Made by a program: the position numbers and the translations under genes. A DNA stretch of 13,187 nucleotides, from the NCBI GenBank assembly GCA_905201305.1, contig CAJKNS010000042.1, positions 1 to 13,187 of the forward strand, given 5' to 3'. This document shows, piece after piece, positions 1 to 7,278 of the stretch (its first letter is position 1; each line of letters starts with the position of its first letter). The notes under the pieces were generated by a model. It was not told the origin of the DNA, ran no database searches, and saw nothing but the letters and a program-made list of their open reading frames with translations. The stretch is from an uncultured Eubacteriales bacterium (GTDB taxonomy: Bacteria > Bacillota > Clostridia > Oscillospirales > Oscillospiraceae).

Positions 1-434
1 ATCTTCTTGTTGATGGGGCAGCCGTAGCTCAGCAGCATGGTTTCCAGATTGTCTTGGGCATGATGGGCAGTGGCGATTTTTGCGTCCGGAGACAGGGAAG
101 CGAAAAAGTCATATCGCAGAATGCGTGCGGCTTCCTCCGTGCCAATTCCGTGCGCTGCGGCATAGGCAGCAACGTCGCCCTGTCCCCGAAACAGGGAAAT
201 GTGCAGACGGCTACAATGCGCCGCGACAAAATCCGCGTCTCGCTGAGACTCTGCGCCGCGGAGCTGGTGATTAAAGTGCGCGGCAGAGACGGTAATGGAC
301 AGCGTATCCTGGAGCTCCAGCATCAGATGCAGCAGCGCCATGGAATCCTTGCCTCCGGAAACCGCACAGATCACATGATCTCCGGGAGAAATCATATGGT
401 AGCTGCGGATGAAATCAAGAATGTTACGGTTCAC
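1..434 (-). CDS. tilS: tRNA(Ile)-lysidine synthetase, N-terminal part (cut by window edge)
   Basis: TilS uses ATP to attach lysine to C34 of the tRNA-Ile CAU anticodon, so that it reads AUA; it is a cytosolic enzyme. The 144 visible residues carry the PP-loop ATP-binding motif SGGKDS (about residues 26-31), the TilS-typical AAHFNHQLRGAES stretch (about 51-63), and HHAQDNLET (about 124-132), which fits the family's second nucleotide-site motif. I chose the GTG at 434-432: it overlaps the dnaB stop by 11 bases, puts the first helix at the usual distance from the PP-loop, and has GGGAG about 10 bases upstream inside dnaB. The overlap implies translational coupling to dnaB. The last visible residues (LLSYGCPINKK) do not resemble the RGTG-type sequence usually found at this point. 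TtcA is the main alternative PP-loop family, but the HFNHQLRG stretch favours TilS. Confidence 0.88.
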   Translation of the reverse strand, partial: MNRNILDFIRSYHMISPGDHVICAVSGGKDSMALLHLMLELQDTLSITVSAAHFNHQLRGAESQRDADFVAAHCSRLHISLFRGQGDVAAYAAAHGIGTEEAARILRYDFFASLSPDAKIATAHHAQDNLETMLLSYGCPINKK

Positions 435-1761
435 TGTGCTTCCACTCCCGGTCAGAGAAGGTGGTGTACTGGGGCAGCCACTGGAGCTTTACGGTGCCGG
501 TTTCGCCATGACGGTTCTTTGCCACAATGCATTCTGCCACGTTCTTTTCTTCGGTATCTGGATTATAATAGTCGTCACGATAGAGAAACAGAACCTCGTC
601 GGCGTCCTGCTCGATAGAACCGGATTCGCGCAGGTCGGAAAGCATGGGGCGCTTATCGGCGCGGCTTTCGTTGGCACGGCTCAGCTGGCTCAGGCAGATA
701 ACCGGGACGTTCAGCTCCTTTGCCATGATTTTCAGGGCACGGGAGATTTCGCCCACGGCAGTCACGCGGTTATCGCTGACCTTGCCGGTGGCAGAGGTCA
801 TGAGCTGTAGGTAGTCGATGATGACCAGCCCCAGATTGTCAATCCGGCGGCACTTTGCGTTCATTTCGGTGACGGTAATGGAGGGGTTATCATCCACTCG
901 GATATCCGTCTGGCTCAGTGCCGAGGCGGCGGTACCCAGCTTGCCCCACTCTTCCTCCGAAAGCTTGCCGGTGAGCAGCAGCTGACTGTCCACAAAGCTC
1001 TCGTTGGACAGAAGGCGGGAGGCAAGCTGCTCCTTACTCATTTCCAAAGAAAACATGACCACCGCTTTGTCGGTCTGCTTGGCAACCGCCAGAGCAATGT
1101 TCAGGGCAATGGAGGTCTTACCCATACCGGGACGGGCGGCAATCAGCAGGAGGTCCGACTTGTTCAAACCGTTGATCTTGGCGTCCAGATCCCGAAGACC
1201 GGTGGACAGACCGGGAATGGCACTGTCGGACCGGGCGCGTTCTGCCAGCTGATCGTAGACATTCAGAAGAATGGTGCCGATGTGCTCCAGATCCTGATTG
1301 CTGCGACCGTTTCGGATGGCATAAATTTTCTGCTCGGCAGCGTCCATAATGCTTTGGGCGGAGCCGACTTCCTCCGAGACGATCTCACTGATGTCCTTTG
1401 CCGCCTGGGCAATCTGACGGAGCAGGGATTTGTCCGCTACAATCTGCGCGTACTGCTTGGCATTGGCAGCGGTGGGGGTAATGTCCAGAATTTGCAGCAG
1501 GTAATCCCGAGTCTTTTCCTCGTCATATACACCGGACTGCTTCATCTGGTCCATGACCGTAACGGGGTCGATGTCCATGGAGTAGTTGAACATGGTGTAG
1601 ATGGTGGTGAAAATGTCTTTATTCTGTTGTAGGTAGAAGTCATCGGGCTTTACCAGCTCCAGCATATCCGCGATACAGCTGGGGTCGATGAGCATGGAGC
1701 CGATTACCGCTTGCTCTGCCTCCAGAGAATGGGGCAGCTGCCGTGTCAGCAGTTCATCCAT
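424..1761 (-). CDS. dnaB: Replicative DNA helicase DnaB (DnaC in Bacillus naming)
   Basis: Hexameric 5'-3' helicase that unwinds DNA ahead of the replication fork and recruits DnaG primase. The 445 residues match the usual family length with no intein. The N-terminal DnaB domain begins at HSLEAEQAVIGSML (about 11-24). The RecA-like C-terminal domain has Walker A ARPGMGKTS (209-217), the SLEM motif (238-241), Walker B LVIIDYLQLM (312-321), SQLSR (358-362) and the C-terminal KNRHGETG arginine-finger region (415-422). The ATG at 1761 has AGGAGG 9 bases upstream. It is third in the gdpP-rplI-dnaB-tilS series, 97 bases after rplI, and its end overlaps tilS. The order rplI-dnaB is conserved across Bacillota (known), so the assignment is secure. 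Confidence 0.98.
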   Translation of the reverse strand: MDELLTRQLPHSLEAEQAVIGSMLIDPSCIADMLELVKPDDFYLQQNKDIFTTIYTMFNYSMDIDPVTVMDQMKQSGVYDEEKTRDYLLQILDITPTAANAKQYAQIVADKSLLRQIAQAAKDISEIVSEEVGSAQSIMDAAEQKIYAIRNGRSNQDLEHIGTILLNVYDQLAERARSDSAIPGLSTGLRDLDAKINGLNKSDLLLIAARPGMGKTSIALNIALAVAKQTDKAVVMFSLEMSKEQLASRLLSNESFVDSQLLLTGKLSEEEWGKLGTAASALSQTDIRVDDNPSITVTEMNAKCRRIDNLGLVIIDYLQLMTSATGKVSDNRVTAVGEISRALKIMAKELNVPVICLSQLSRANESRADKRPMLSDLRESGSIEQDADEVLFLYRDDYYNPDTEEKNVAECIVAKNRHGETGTVKLQWLPQYTTFSDREWKHSEP

Positions 1762-1788
1762 GGGTCATCACCTCCTGGGCGAAATAGC

Positions 1789-1831
1789 GGCAGCGCCGCA
1801 CAGTGGTTGCGGATGATTGTGCGCCGCTGCC
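1789..1831 (-). other. Intercistronic hairpin between rplI and dnaB
   Basis: Two 14-base arms (1789-1802 and 1818-1831) pair at 13 of 14 positions around a 15-base loop. In the minus-strand mRNA the stem ends about 27 bases before the dnaB start. No run of U follows it, so it does not look like a complete intrinsic terminator. It could partly attenuate transcription, mark a processing site, or stabilise the upstream rplI message. The structure is read from the sequence; the role is inference. Confidence 0.7.
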
Positions 1832-1858
1832 GTAATATACTGCGTTCCAGGCGAGGGC

Positions 1859-2305
1859 TTAGCCTTCGCTGACATGAACGGAAATGGTGGCTACAATTTC
1901 GTAGCCGAGCTTTGCCTTCAGTGTGAAGTCACCAAAGGACTTAATGGGCTCGTCCTGAACAATCTTCTTCTTGTCCACGGAGATGCCTGCCTGCTTTTTC
2001 AGGGCATCGGAAACCTCCTGAGAGGTGATGGAGCCGAACAGGCGACCGCCGTTGCCGGACTTTGCCTTGATCTCCACGGTGATGTCCTTGAGCTTTTCGG
2101 CAATTTCCTGCGCCTGCGCCTTTTCACGGGCAGCCTGCTCTGCCTTTGCCTTGTCGTTCATTTTCATGGTGTTGACATTGTCGGCGGTGGCTTCTACTGC
2201 CATCTTCCGGGGCAGCAGATAGTTCCGTGCATAGCCGTCGGATGCTTCGATCATCTGACCCTTTTTGCCTTTTCCGCGGATGTCCTGTAATAAGATCACT
2301 TTCAT
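1859..2305 (-). CDS. rplI: Large-subunit ribosomal protein L9
   Basis: L9 binds 23S rRNA through its N-terminal domain and reaches out from the base of the L1 stalk, helping keep reading frame. The protein starts MKVILLQDIRGKGKKGQ and continues ASDGYARNYLLPRK (about 22-35), the L9 signature. A long charged helix rich in A, K and E (about 50-75) follows, then the C-terminal domain ending in VATISVHVSEG. At 148 residues it is the normal family length. A longer reading frame extends 22 codons upstream, but the ATG at 2305 has AAAGGAG 7 bases upstream and gives the canonical N-terminus. It lies 93 bases after gdpP and 97 before dnaB, probably in one transcript. Confidence 0.98.
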   Translation of the reverse strand: MKVILLQDIRGKGKKGQMIEASDGYARNYLLPRKMAVEATADNVNTMKMNDKAKAEQAAREKAQAQEIAEKLKDITVEIKAKSGNGGRLFGSITSQEVSDALKKQAGISVDKKKIVQDEPIKSFGDFTLKAKLGYEIVATISVHVSEG

Positions 2306-2398
2306 GAGAATACTCCTTTCAATGGTAGGCAGTTTCTGCAAAGCGAAACGCCTGATATGGAAGCGCACCAAAGCATAATAGATTCAAGGTAATACCGC

Positions 2399-4387
2399 TT
2401 AGGTGTCGCTGAAAAACTGGTCAATGGATTGCTTGAGGGCATCGCGCACCTGCTCCGGGGTCATGCCGGAGATCTGTGCACCGGCGGTAGCCTGGTTGCC
2501 GCCGCCGCCCAAAGGCTCCAGAATCATCTGTACATTTGCCTCGCCAATGGAGCGGGCAGAGCAGATCACGCGGTCCCTGTCGGGGTAGAATACAAAGGAC
2601 GCTTCAATGCCGGAAATATTTAAGAGCTCGTCGGCAGCCTGCGCGGCAATGATGCGGTCTGAGGTATAGTCCAGACAGCACAGGGCGATGTTGCCCCGAT
2701 ACAGCTCCGCATGCTGAATGATCTGATAGCGGTCCAGGGTGGCATGGAGATCGTTCTGGAACAGCAGCTTCACTGCCACGGTATCGGCTCCGTTTTTCCG
2801 GAGCCAGGCAGCCGCCTCAAAGGTACGGGCGCCGGTGCGGACGGAGAAATTCTTGGTGTCCAGCACAATGCCTGCCAGCAGCGAAAGCGTTTCCACCGGC
2901 AGCACGTCCTCCCGATCCGTGAGATACTGGACCAGCTCAGTGACCAGCTCGCAGGCGGAGGAGGCATAGGGCTCGTGGAAGTTCAGCAGCGCTCCTTCAA
3001 TATAGTCGGCAGCACGGCGATGATGGTCGATTACGGCGACCCGACCCGCATTGGAGAGCAGCTCTTTGGACTCCACCTGATCGGGACGGTTGGTGTCCAC
3101 TACTACCAGCAGGGAATCCTCGTCCAGCTCCACCACGGCGTCCTGCGGGGCGATAAAGCAGTCCTGATACTGCGGAACCGACCGGAGCTTTTTCAGCAGC
3201 GCCTTGGAGGCGTTATTCTGCAGGTCAATGACGATTTTCGCGGGGCAATCAAACTTGCGGCACAGGCACATGACGCCCACCGCAGCGCCTACCGCGTCGA
3301 TATCAGCGTTTTTGTGCCCCATAATCAGTACATTGGAGGACTGGGTCATGAGCTCCTGCAAAGCGCCTGCCATAACACGGGATTTTACCTTGGTGCGGCG
3401 TTCGGCTTCCTTGGCTTTGCCGCCGTAGAAGGAGAAGTTGTAGCGGTCCTTAATGACCGCCTGATCGCCGCCGCGGCTCAGGGACATTTCAATGCACAGC
3501 GAGGCAAAGTCGTAGCTTTCCTGCAAATTGGCGCCGTCCTTGCCGATGCCGATGCTCAGGGTAGCGGGGGTGCCAAAATCGTTGGTGATATCCCGCACAG
3601 TGTCGAGAATGGAAAACTTCCCCTCAATATACTGGGGCAGCTCCCGCTGTTCAAAGATATAGAGATAACGGTTGCGCTCCAGACGGCGGAGAATGCCGGT
3701 GGAATCCGAGGTCCAGCCGGTGATGGCATCGTCCAGCTGCGCGGAGAGATTGGAGATGGATTTATCCGGCAGGTTGGAGGTGAGCTCATCGTAGTTATCC
3801 ACCAGGATGATGCTGACCACCGGACGGCTCAGCTCATATTCGTCCCGGGTGTTTGCCAGCTCCGTAATGTCGATAAAATAGAGCATGGCAGCGAGATATC
3901 CGCCGGAATCGTCCTGAGAACGGATGAAATCACCGTAGACCCGATAGCGGCAATTATCCCGGACCGCCTCCTGGGGGCATTCGGCTTTTCCTTCGGTGAG
4001 CCAATCGGTGGAAAGCTCCGGGAAAATCTCACTGAGGCTGACCTCAAACAGACTGTCGGATGCGCCGGAGAGCTGCATGAATGCATCGTTGCACCACATA
4101 ATCTCCTGATCGGACATGTTGAGGATCAATGCCGGAACCGGAATGCTCATTTCCTCGTTGGAAACGGAGTCTACAGATATGCTGGCGTCCTGCAAATACT
4201 GGGCAATGTCCCGCTTCCGGCGGGCAGAACGAATCCTGTAATATATAAATAGCCCAACAGTCACGATGCTCTCCACCACTGCCAGCACAAAATTCTGCTG
4301 GCACCAGGATACCAGACAGAACAGTACCATCACGGAAAAGTATACCGCGAGATTGGTGGAAAACAGTCGGGATAGTTTTTTATTCAA
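2399..4387 (-). CDS. gdpP: Cyclic-di-AMP phosphodiesterase GdpP (DHH/DHHA1, PAS and degenerate GGDEF domains)
   Basis: GdpP hydrolyses c-di-AMP to pApA at the membrane, affecting K+ balance, osmotic control and cell-wall stress (family knowledge). From a TTG at 4387 the protein has 662 residues, close to the usual ~660. It shows two membrane helices (about 12-30 and 33-50), a PAS-like region (about 85-175), a degenerate GGDEF region (about 185-310), and the DHH catalytic domain. The latter has GHKNADIDAVG (357-367), VDTNRPD (430-436), IDHHRR (453-458) and GIVLDTKNFS (506-515), followed by DHHA1 GGGGNQATAG (627-636). The frame stays open 83 codons further upstream, but that part would begin before the promoter at 4442-4471, and AAAGGAG lies 10 bases before the TTG. 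It is the first gene of the minus-strand operon. Catalytic residues look intact. Confidence 0.96.
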   Translation of the reverse strand: MNKKLSRLFSTNLAVYFSVMVLFCLVSWCQQNFVLAVVESIVTVGLFIYYRIRSARRKRDIAQYLQDASISVDSVSNEEMSIPVPALILNMSDQEIMWCNDAFMQLSGASDSLFEVSLSEIFPELSTDWLTEGKAECPQEAVRDNCRYRVYGDFIRSQDDSGGYLAAMLYFIDITELANTRDEYELSRPVVSIILVDNYDELTSNLPDKSISNLSAQLDDAITGWTSDSTGILRRLERNRYLYIFEQRELPQYIEGKFSILDTVRDITNDFGTPATLSIGIGKDGANLQESYDFASLCIEMSLSRGGDQAVIKDRYNFSFYGGKAKEAERRTKVKSRVMAGALQELMTQSSNVLIMGHKNADIDAVGAAVGVMCLCRKFDCPAKIVIDLQNNASKALLKKLRSVPQYQDCFIAPQDAVVELDEDSLLVVVDTNRPDQVESKELLSNAGRVAVIDHHRRAADYIEGALLNFHEPYASSACELVTELVQYLTDREDVLPVETLSLLAGIVLDTKNFSVRTGARTFEAAAWLRKNGADTVAVKLLFQNDLHATLDRYQIIQHAELYRGNIALCCLDYTSDRIIAAQAADELLNISGIEASFVFYPDRDRVICSARSIGEANVQMILEPLGGGGNQATAGAQISGMTPEQVRDALKQSIDQFFSDT

Positions 4388-4441
4388 GCAGCAGCAGCTC
4401 CTTTCGCCGGATGGACAAAAAAACCAGCCTACGATTCCATT

Positions 4442-4471
4442 ATTATAGCATAAAGCCATATCGAAACTCAA
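4442..4471 (-). promoter_or_regulatory. Promoter of the gdpP-rplI-dnaB-tilS operon
   Basis: On the minus strand a -35 TTGAGT (4471-4466), an 18-base spacer and a perfect -10 TATAAT (4447-4442) preceded by TGC (extended -10) are visible. Transcription should begin near 4435, giving an untranslated leader of about 48 bases before the TTG start of gdpP. This supports the TTG start over upstream in-frame codons. Confidence 0.8.
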
Positions 4472-4553
4472 GTGGAATCCGGTGCCTTCCCTACTTTTTT
4501 CCCGGAAATGCGCCGGTTTGGGGACGGATACCCGGGAACATAAAAATTCATGT

Positions 4554-4581
4554 ATACTTTTTATCCTGACTGTGCTATAAT
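4554..4581 (+). promoter_or_regulatory. Promoter of the RNase J gene
   Basis: A perfect -10 TATAAT (4576-4581) preceded by TGC forms an extended -10 element. The -35 region is weak (no good match to TTGACA at 16-18 bases), which extended -10 promoters tolerate. Start of transcription is expected near 4588, about 294 bases before the coding start. It is divergent from the gdpP promoter, with about 80 bases between the two cores. Confidence 0.7.
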
Positions 4582-4587
4582 AAACCG

Positions 4588-4881
4588 TAAACAGATCCGC
4601 CGGAAGAAAAACCGGATGGATCTTTGCTATGTGCATTATGTACGGAAGTACAATATTTCATATATCCGGGCGGCTGGACGCTGCTTTCAAAGGCGAAGCT
4701 GACGGTACAGGGTCAGCAGCCGGAATGCGCCTCCATTTGCCCACATTCCTGTTCATAAGCAATTTGAGTGTCCCTTTGGGGGATGCTCTCGTTCGGTGTT
4801 GCCTTTTTGGGCATATTACGTAAACTGATGCGCACTTCGGCACAGCCGCCGAAGGCGAATGAAATGGAGTAGTGATAAATT
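4588..4881 (+). promoter_or_regulatory. Long structured 5' leader of the RNase J mRNA
   Basis: This ~294-base stretch holds no convincing gene but several hairpins. A hairpin at the predicted 5' end pairs GATCC (4594-4598) with GGATC (4618-4622) and CCGG (4600-4603) with CCGG (4612-4615). TGTAC/GTACA closes a GGAA tetraloop (4639-4652). GCTGAC/GTCAGC (4698-4703/4712-4717) lies inside a wider GGCT/AGCC pairing. CTTCGGC/GCCGAAG (4835-4841/4848-4854) sits 11 bases before the GGAG ribosome binding site. I recognise no known riboswitch core. Self-control by the nuclease it encodes is a reasonable inference but is not shown. Confidence 0.5.
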
Positions 4882-6540
4882 TTGGCTGAAAAATTGAAGA
4901 TTATTTCTCTGGGCGGTCTGAACGAGATCGGTAAAAACATCACCGTACTGGAATACGGTGCGGACATGATCGTGGTGGACTGCGGTCTGGGCTTTCCTGA
5001 GGACGATATGTATGGCGTAGACCTGGTGGTTCCGGACGTCACCTATCTGGTGAAGAACCAGCAGAAGCTGCGGGGCTTTTTCCTGACCCACGGCCACGAA
5101 GACCATATCGGCGGACTGCCCTATGTGCTGGAGCAGGTGAATGCGCCGGTTCACACCACCCGGCTGACCGCCGGTCTGGTACAGATCAAGCTGGAGGAGC
5201 ATGGGCTGCTGGATTCCACCAAGATCGTCACCCATGAGGCAGGCGAGGTGGTCAAGGCTGGCTGCTTTAAGGTGGAGTTTATCCATGTAAACCATTCCAT
5301 TGCCGATGCCGTGGCATTTGCCATCCACACCCCCGTGGGCGTTGTGGTGATGACCGGTGATTTTAAGATCGATTCCACCCCCATCACCGGCAACATCATT
5401 GACCTGGCGCGGTTCGGCGCACTGGGCAACAAGGGCGTGCTTGCCATGCTGTGTGATTCCACCAATGTAGAGCGCGAGGGCTTCTCTCCCTCCGAGCGGA
5501 AGGTGTCCCGGTCCTTTGACAGCATGTTCAAGGGCTGCGATCAGAGAATTATTGTTACCACCTTTGCCTCCAATGTGGACCGGATTCAGACCGTTTTGAA
5601 CGTGGCTGCCAAATACGGCAGAAAGGTTGCGGTTACCGGACGGAGCATGGAGAATATTCTGAAGGTTTCTATGGAGCTGGGGTATCTGGACGTGCCCAAG
5701 AACACTCTGGTGGATATCAATGCCACCAAGAGTCTGCCCAAGGAGAAGACCGTGATTATCACCACCGGCTCCCAGGGCGAGAATATGTCTGCTCTGTACC
5801 GGATGGCATTCTCCGGACACCGTCAGGTGGAAATCGGACCCGGCGACCGGGTGCTGATTTCGGCTTCTGCCATTCCTGGAAACGAGAAGACCATTTCTGC
5901 TGTGATTAACGAGCTGTATCGCAAGGGCGCTGAGGTGGTCTACGATAAGCTGGCAGATCTCCATGTATCCGGACATGCCTGCCAGGAGGAGCTGAAGATC
6001 ATGCATGCCCTGCTGAAGCCCAAGTTCTTTATTCCTGTCCACGGTGAGCAGCGGCATCTGAAGCGACATGCCCGTCTGGCGCAGGAGATGGGCATGGATC
6101 CCAAGCATATTATCGTCAGCGATATCGGCAAGGTCATTGAGCTGACTCGGAATTCCTGCAAAATTACCGGCACTGTGCCTGCGGGCAAGATGCTGGTGGA
6201 TGGTCTGGGTGTTGGTGATGTGGGCAGCGTGGTGCTCCGCGACCGGAAGCATCTGGCTCAGGACGGCATGATTGTGGTGGTGGTCAACCTGTCCAGCGAG
6301 GACGGCTCTATTATCTCCGGTCCCGACATCATCACCCGCGGCTTTGTCTATGTGAAAGAGTCCGGCGACCTGATGGAGGAACTCAAGGAGATTGCCACCG
6401 AGGCGGTGGAGGACTGCATCAGTCAGCATATTACCGACTGGGCAACCATCAAGGCAAGCATTAAGTCGGCGCTGTCCAACTACCTCTATAAGCATACCAA
6501 GCGGAATCCTATGATCCTGCCGGTGATTATGGAAATCTGA
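4882..6540 (+). CDS. rnj: Ribonuclease J (metallo-beta-lactamase/beta-CASP nuclease)
   Basis: RNase J is a cytosolic 5'-3' exoribonuclease and endonuclease that matures rRNA and degrades mRNA in Bacillota. The 552 residues are close to the 555 of B. subtilis RNase J1. Zinc-site residues are visible in THGHEDHIGG (H70, H72, D74, H75), NHSIAD (H138) and TGDFKID (D160). The beta-CASP region follows (about 190-360), with HVSGH (361-365) and IPVHGEQRH (384-392) closing the active site, then the C-terminal domain. The start is TTG at 4882: an in-frame TAA at 4876-4878 rules out a longer frame. The GGAG at 4866-4869 is 12 bases away, longer than ideal. It is a single-gene unit with its own promoter and terminator. 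I cannot tell J1 from J2 from the sequence alone. Confidence 0.96.
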   Translation: MAEKLKIISLGGLNEIGKNITVLEYGADMIVVDCGLGFPEDDMYGVDLVVPDVTYLVKNQQKLRGFFLTHGHEDHIGGLPYVLEQVNAPVHTTRLTAGLVQIKLEEHGLLDSTKIVTHEAGEVVKAGCFKVEFIHVNHSIADAVAFAIHTPVGVVVMTGDFKIDSTPITGNIIDLARFGALGNKGVLAMLCDSTNVEREGFSPSERKVSRSFDSMFKGCDQRIIVTTFASNVDRIQTVLNVAAKYGRKVAVTGRSMENILKVSMELGYLDVPKNTLVDINATKSLPKEKTVIITTGSQGENMSALYRMAFSGHRQVEIGPGDRVLISASAIPGNEKTISAVINELYRKGAEVVYDKLADLHVSGHACQEELKIMHALLKPKFFIPVHGEQRHLKRHARLAQEMGMDPKHIIVSDIGKVIELTRNSCKITGTVPAGKMLVDGLGVGDVGSVVLRDRKHLAQDGMIVVVVNLSSEDGSIISGPDIITRGFVYVKESGDLMEELKEIATEAVEDCISQHITDWATIKASIKSALSNYLYKHTKRNPMILPVIMEI

Positions 6541-6561
6541 TTTTTCGATATATATGCAAAT

Positions 6562-6595
6562 GCGGCGCTGCACGAACTATGCAGCGCCGCGTTTT
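6562..6595. terminator. Intrinsic terminator between RNase J and the convergent membrane-protein gene
   Basis: A perfect 10-base stem (6562-6571 with 6581-6590) with a 9-base loop is followed on the plus strand by GTTTT. It lies 21 bases after the RNase J stop codon and just past the end of the convergent gene. On the minus strand only a weak T run follows, so it mainly ends the RNase J transcript. Confidence 0.85.
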
Positions 6596-6612
6596 GATCT
6601 TGAATGCAATTG

Positions 6613-7059
6613 TTATAAATCTCTCCATCCGCCGTGGAAAAAGTGGATTTTCTTCTCCTTCTCCGTGGGCTGCGGTGCAATTTCCAGCCAGGCACGAATC
6701 TCCGAGCGGCGCAGCAGCAGCCCGCAGACAAGCAGTCCCAGACTGTAAATGCCCAGCCAGACCATGGAAAGCACCCGCGCAGTGGAGGAAAAAAGTGCAG
6801 AGAGCAGCAGTACGATCAGATTCACCGCGGCATAGACAAAAAGAAATACCACCAGCGCCTTTCGCAGTCCATAGTCGCCCTTGCGAATGCCCCAAACCAT
6901 AATCAGCAGGATGATGCCGCCAATCAGTCCCGCAAGGGATGCCGTAAGCAATAGATTTAGCAGCGTGATTACCGTAAGAGCAATGAGAATGCCGCGCAGC
7001 ATCCGACGCCCGGTCAGCTGCTGGGGCGTGTAATCCGATGAGTTCATTTGATGGGGCAT
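6613..7059 (-). CDS. Small membrane protein of unknown function, four predicted helices
   Basis: I do not recognise this family. The 148-residue protein starts with a short polar N-terminus (about 1-19), then four hydrophobic segments at about 20-41, 42-58, 66-90 and 97-116, and ends in a charged cytosolic-looking tail with PTEKEKK (about 131-137). Positive residues follow helix 2 (RKGDYGLRK) and helix 4 (LLRRSEIR), which suggests both termini are inside. The reading frame is open much further upstream, but that part crosses the promoter and the inverted-repeat element. The ATG at 7059 has GGGAGG 7 bases upstream and is the supported start. It has its own promoter and is convergent with RNase J. 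No enzymatic motif is visible. Confidence 0.75.
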   Translation of the reverse strand: MPHQMNSSDYTPQQLTGRRMLRGILIALTVITLLNLLLTASLAGLIGGIILLIMVWGIRKGDYGLRKALVVFLFVYAAVNLIVLLLSALFSSTARVLSMVWLGIYSLGLLVCGLLLRRSEIRAWLEIAPQPTEKEKKIHFFHGGWRDL

Positions 7060-7090
7060 AAACAGCCCTCCCAATGGCAAAGATAGCAAC

Positions 7091-7119
7091 AGTATAGCAG
7101 AAGAATGCAGAACCGTAAA
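7091..7119 (-). promoter_or_regulatory. Promoter of the small membrane-protein gene
   Basis: On the minus strand: -35 TTTACG (7119-7114), a 17-base spacer ending in TGC, and -10 TATACT (7096-7091), an extended -10 promoter. Expected transcription start is near 7084, 25 bases before the ATG at 7059, which agrees with the chosen start. Confidence 0.7.
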
Positions 7120-7162
7120 GGGGCGATGGGCGAATGCTGTCGGGATCGGCAGAAAAACCTGC

Positions 7163-7243
7163 GGCAACACCGCGCAAATGCGTCTGCGGCTTCTGACGAA
7201 AAAGCTCTCGTCAGACTCTCTTGCCGATTTGTGCGGTATTGCC
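7163..7243 (-). repeat. 81-bp inverted-repeat element, internally deleted form (copy A)
   Basis: The ends are near-perfect inverted repeats: GGCAACACCGCGCAAATGCG at the left, and the reverse complement of GGCAATACCGCACAAAT at the right. A further inner pair, TCTGACGA (7192-7199) and TCGTCAGA (7208-7215), folds the element into a long hairpin. Read on the minus strand it aligns with the 160-bp element at 11531-11690 but lacks its middle ~80 bases. It lies between the divergent promoters of the membrane protein and mgtE, and its right end abuts the mgtE -35 box. No clear target-site duplication was found. Confidence 0.8.
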
Positions 7244-7272
7244 TTGCTTTTCGATGGCTTTCGTGCTATGCT
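7244..7272 (+). promoter_or_regulatory. Probable mgtE promoter
   Basis: TTGCTT (7244-7249), a 17-base spacer ending in TGC, and TATGCT (7267-7272) form a plausible extended -10 promoter. The -35 match is poor. Transcription would begin near 7279, giving a leader of about 188 bases. The -35 box begins at the first base after repeat copy A. Confidence 0.55.
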
Positions 7273-7278
7273 AATTTT

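Noticed and set aside
54..617. A 187-codon open frame on the plus strand opposite tilS and the end of dnaB
   Set aside because: It overlaps two recognised genes in antisense and shows no family feature.
2711..4252. A 513-codon open frame on the plus strand opposite gdpP
   Set aside because: Antisense shadow of gdpP; composition not protein-like.
4502..4514. CCGGAAATGCGCC shared with 13142-13154, as a fourth copy of the repeat
   Set aside because: Only 13 bases match, which is expected by chance in a window of this size, and no terminal repeat sequence lies nearby.
4629..4823. A 64-codon frame inside the RNase J leader
   Set aside because: No ribosome binding site near its ATG and no protein-like pattern; the region is better explained as a structured leader.
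4588..4881. 6S RNA or T-box leader before RNase J
   Set aside because: No T-box AGGGTGGNACCGCG-type motif is seen, and the folding is not the single long rod with a central bubble expected of 6S RNA.
4816..6573. A 585-codon open frame on the minus strand opposite RNase J
   Set aside because: It is antisense to a clear RNase J, has a His/Asn/Gly-rich composition unlike a real protein, and no ribosome binding site; an effect of codon bias on the opposite strand.
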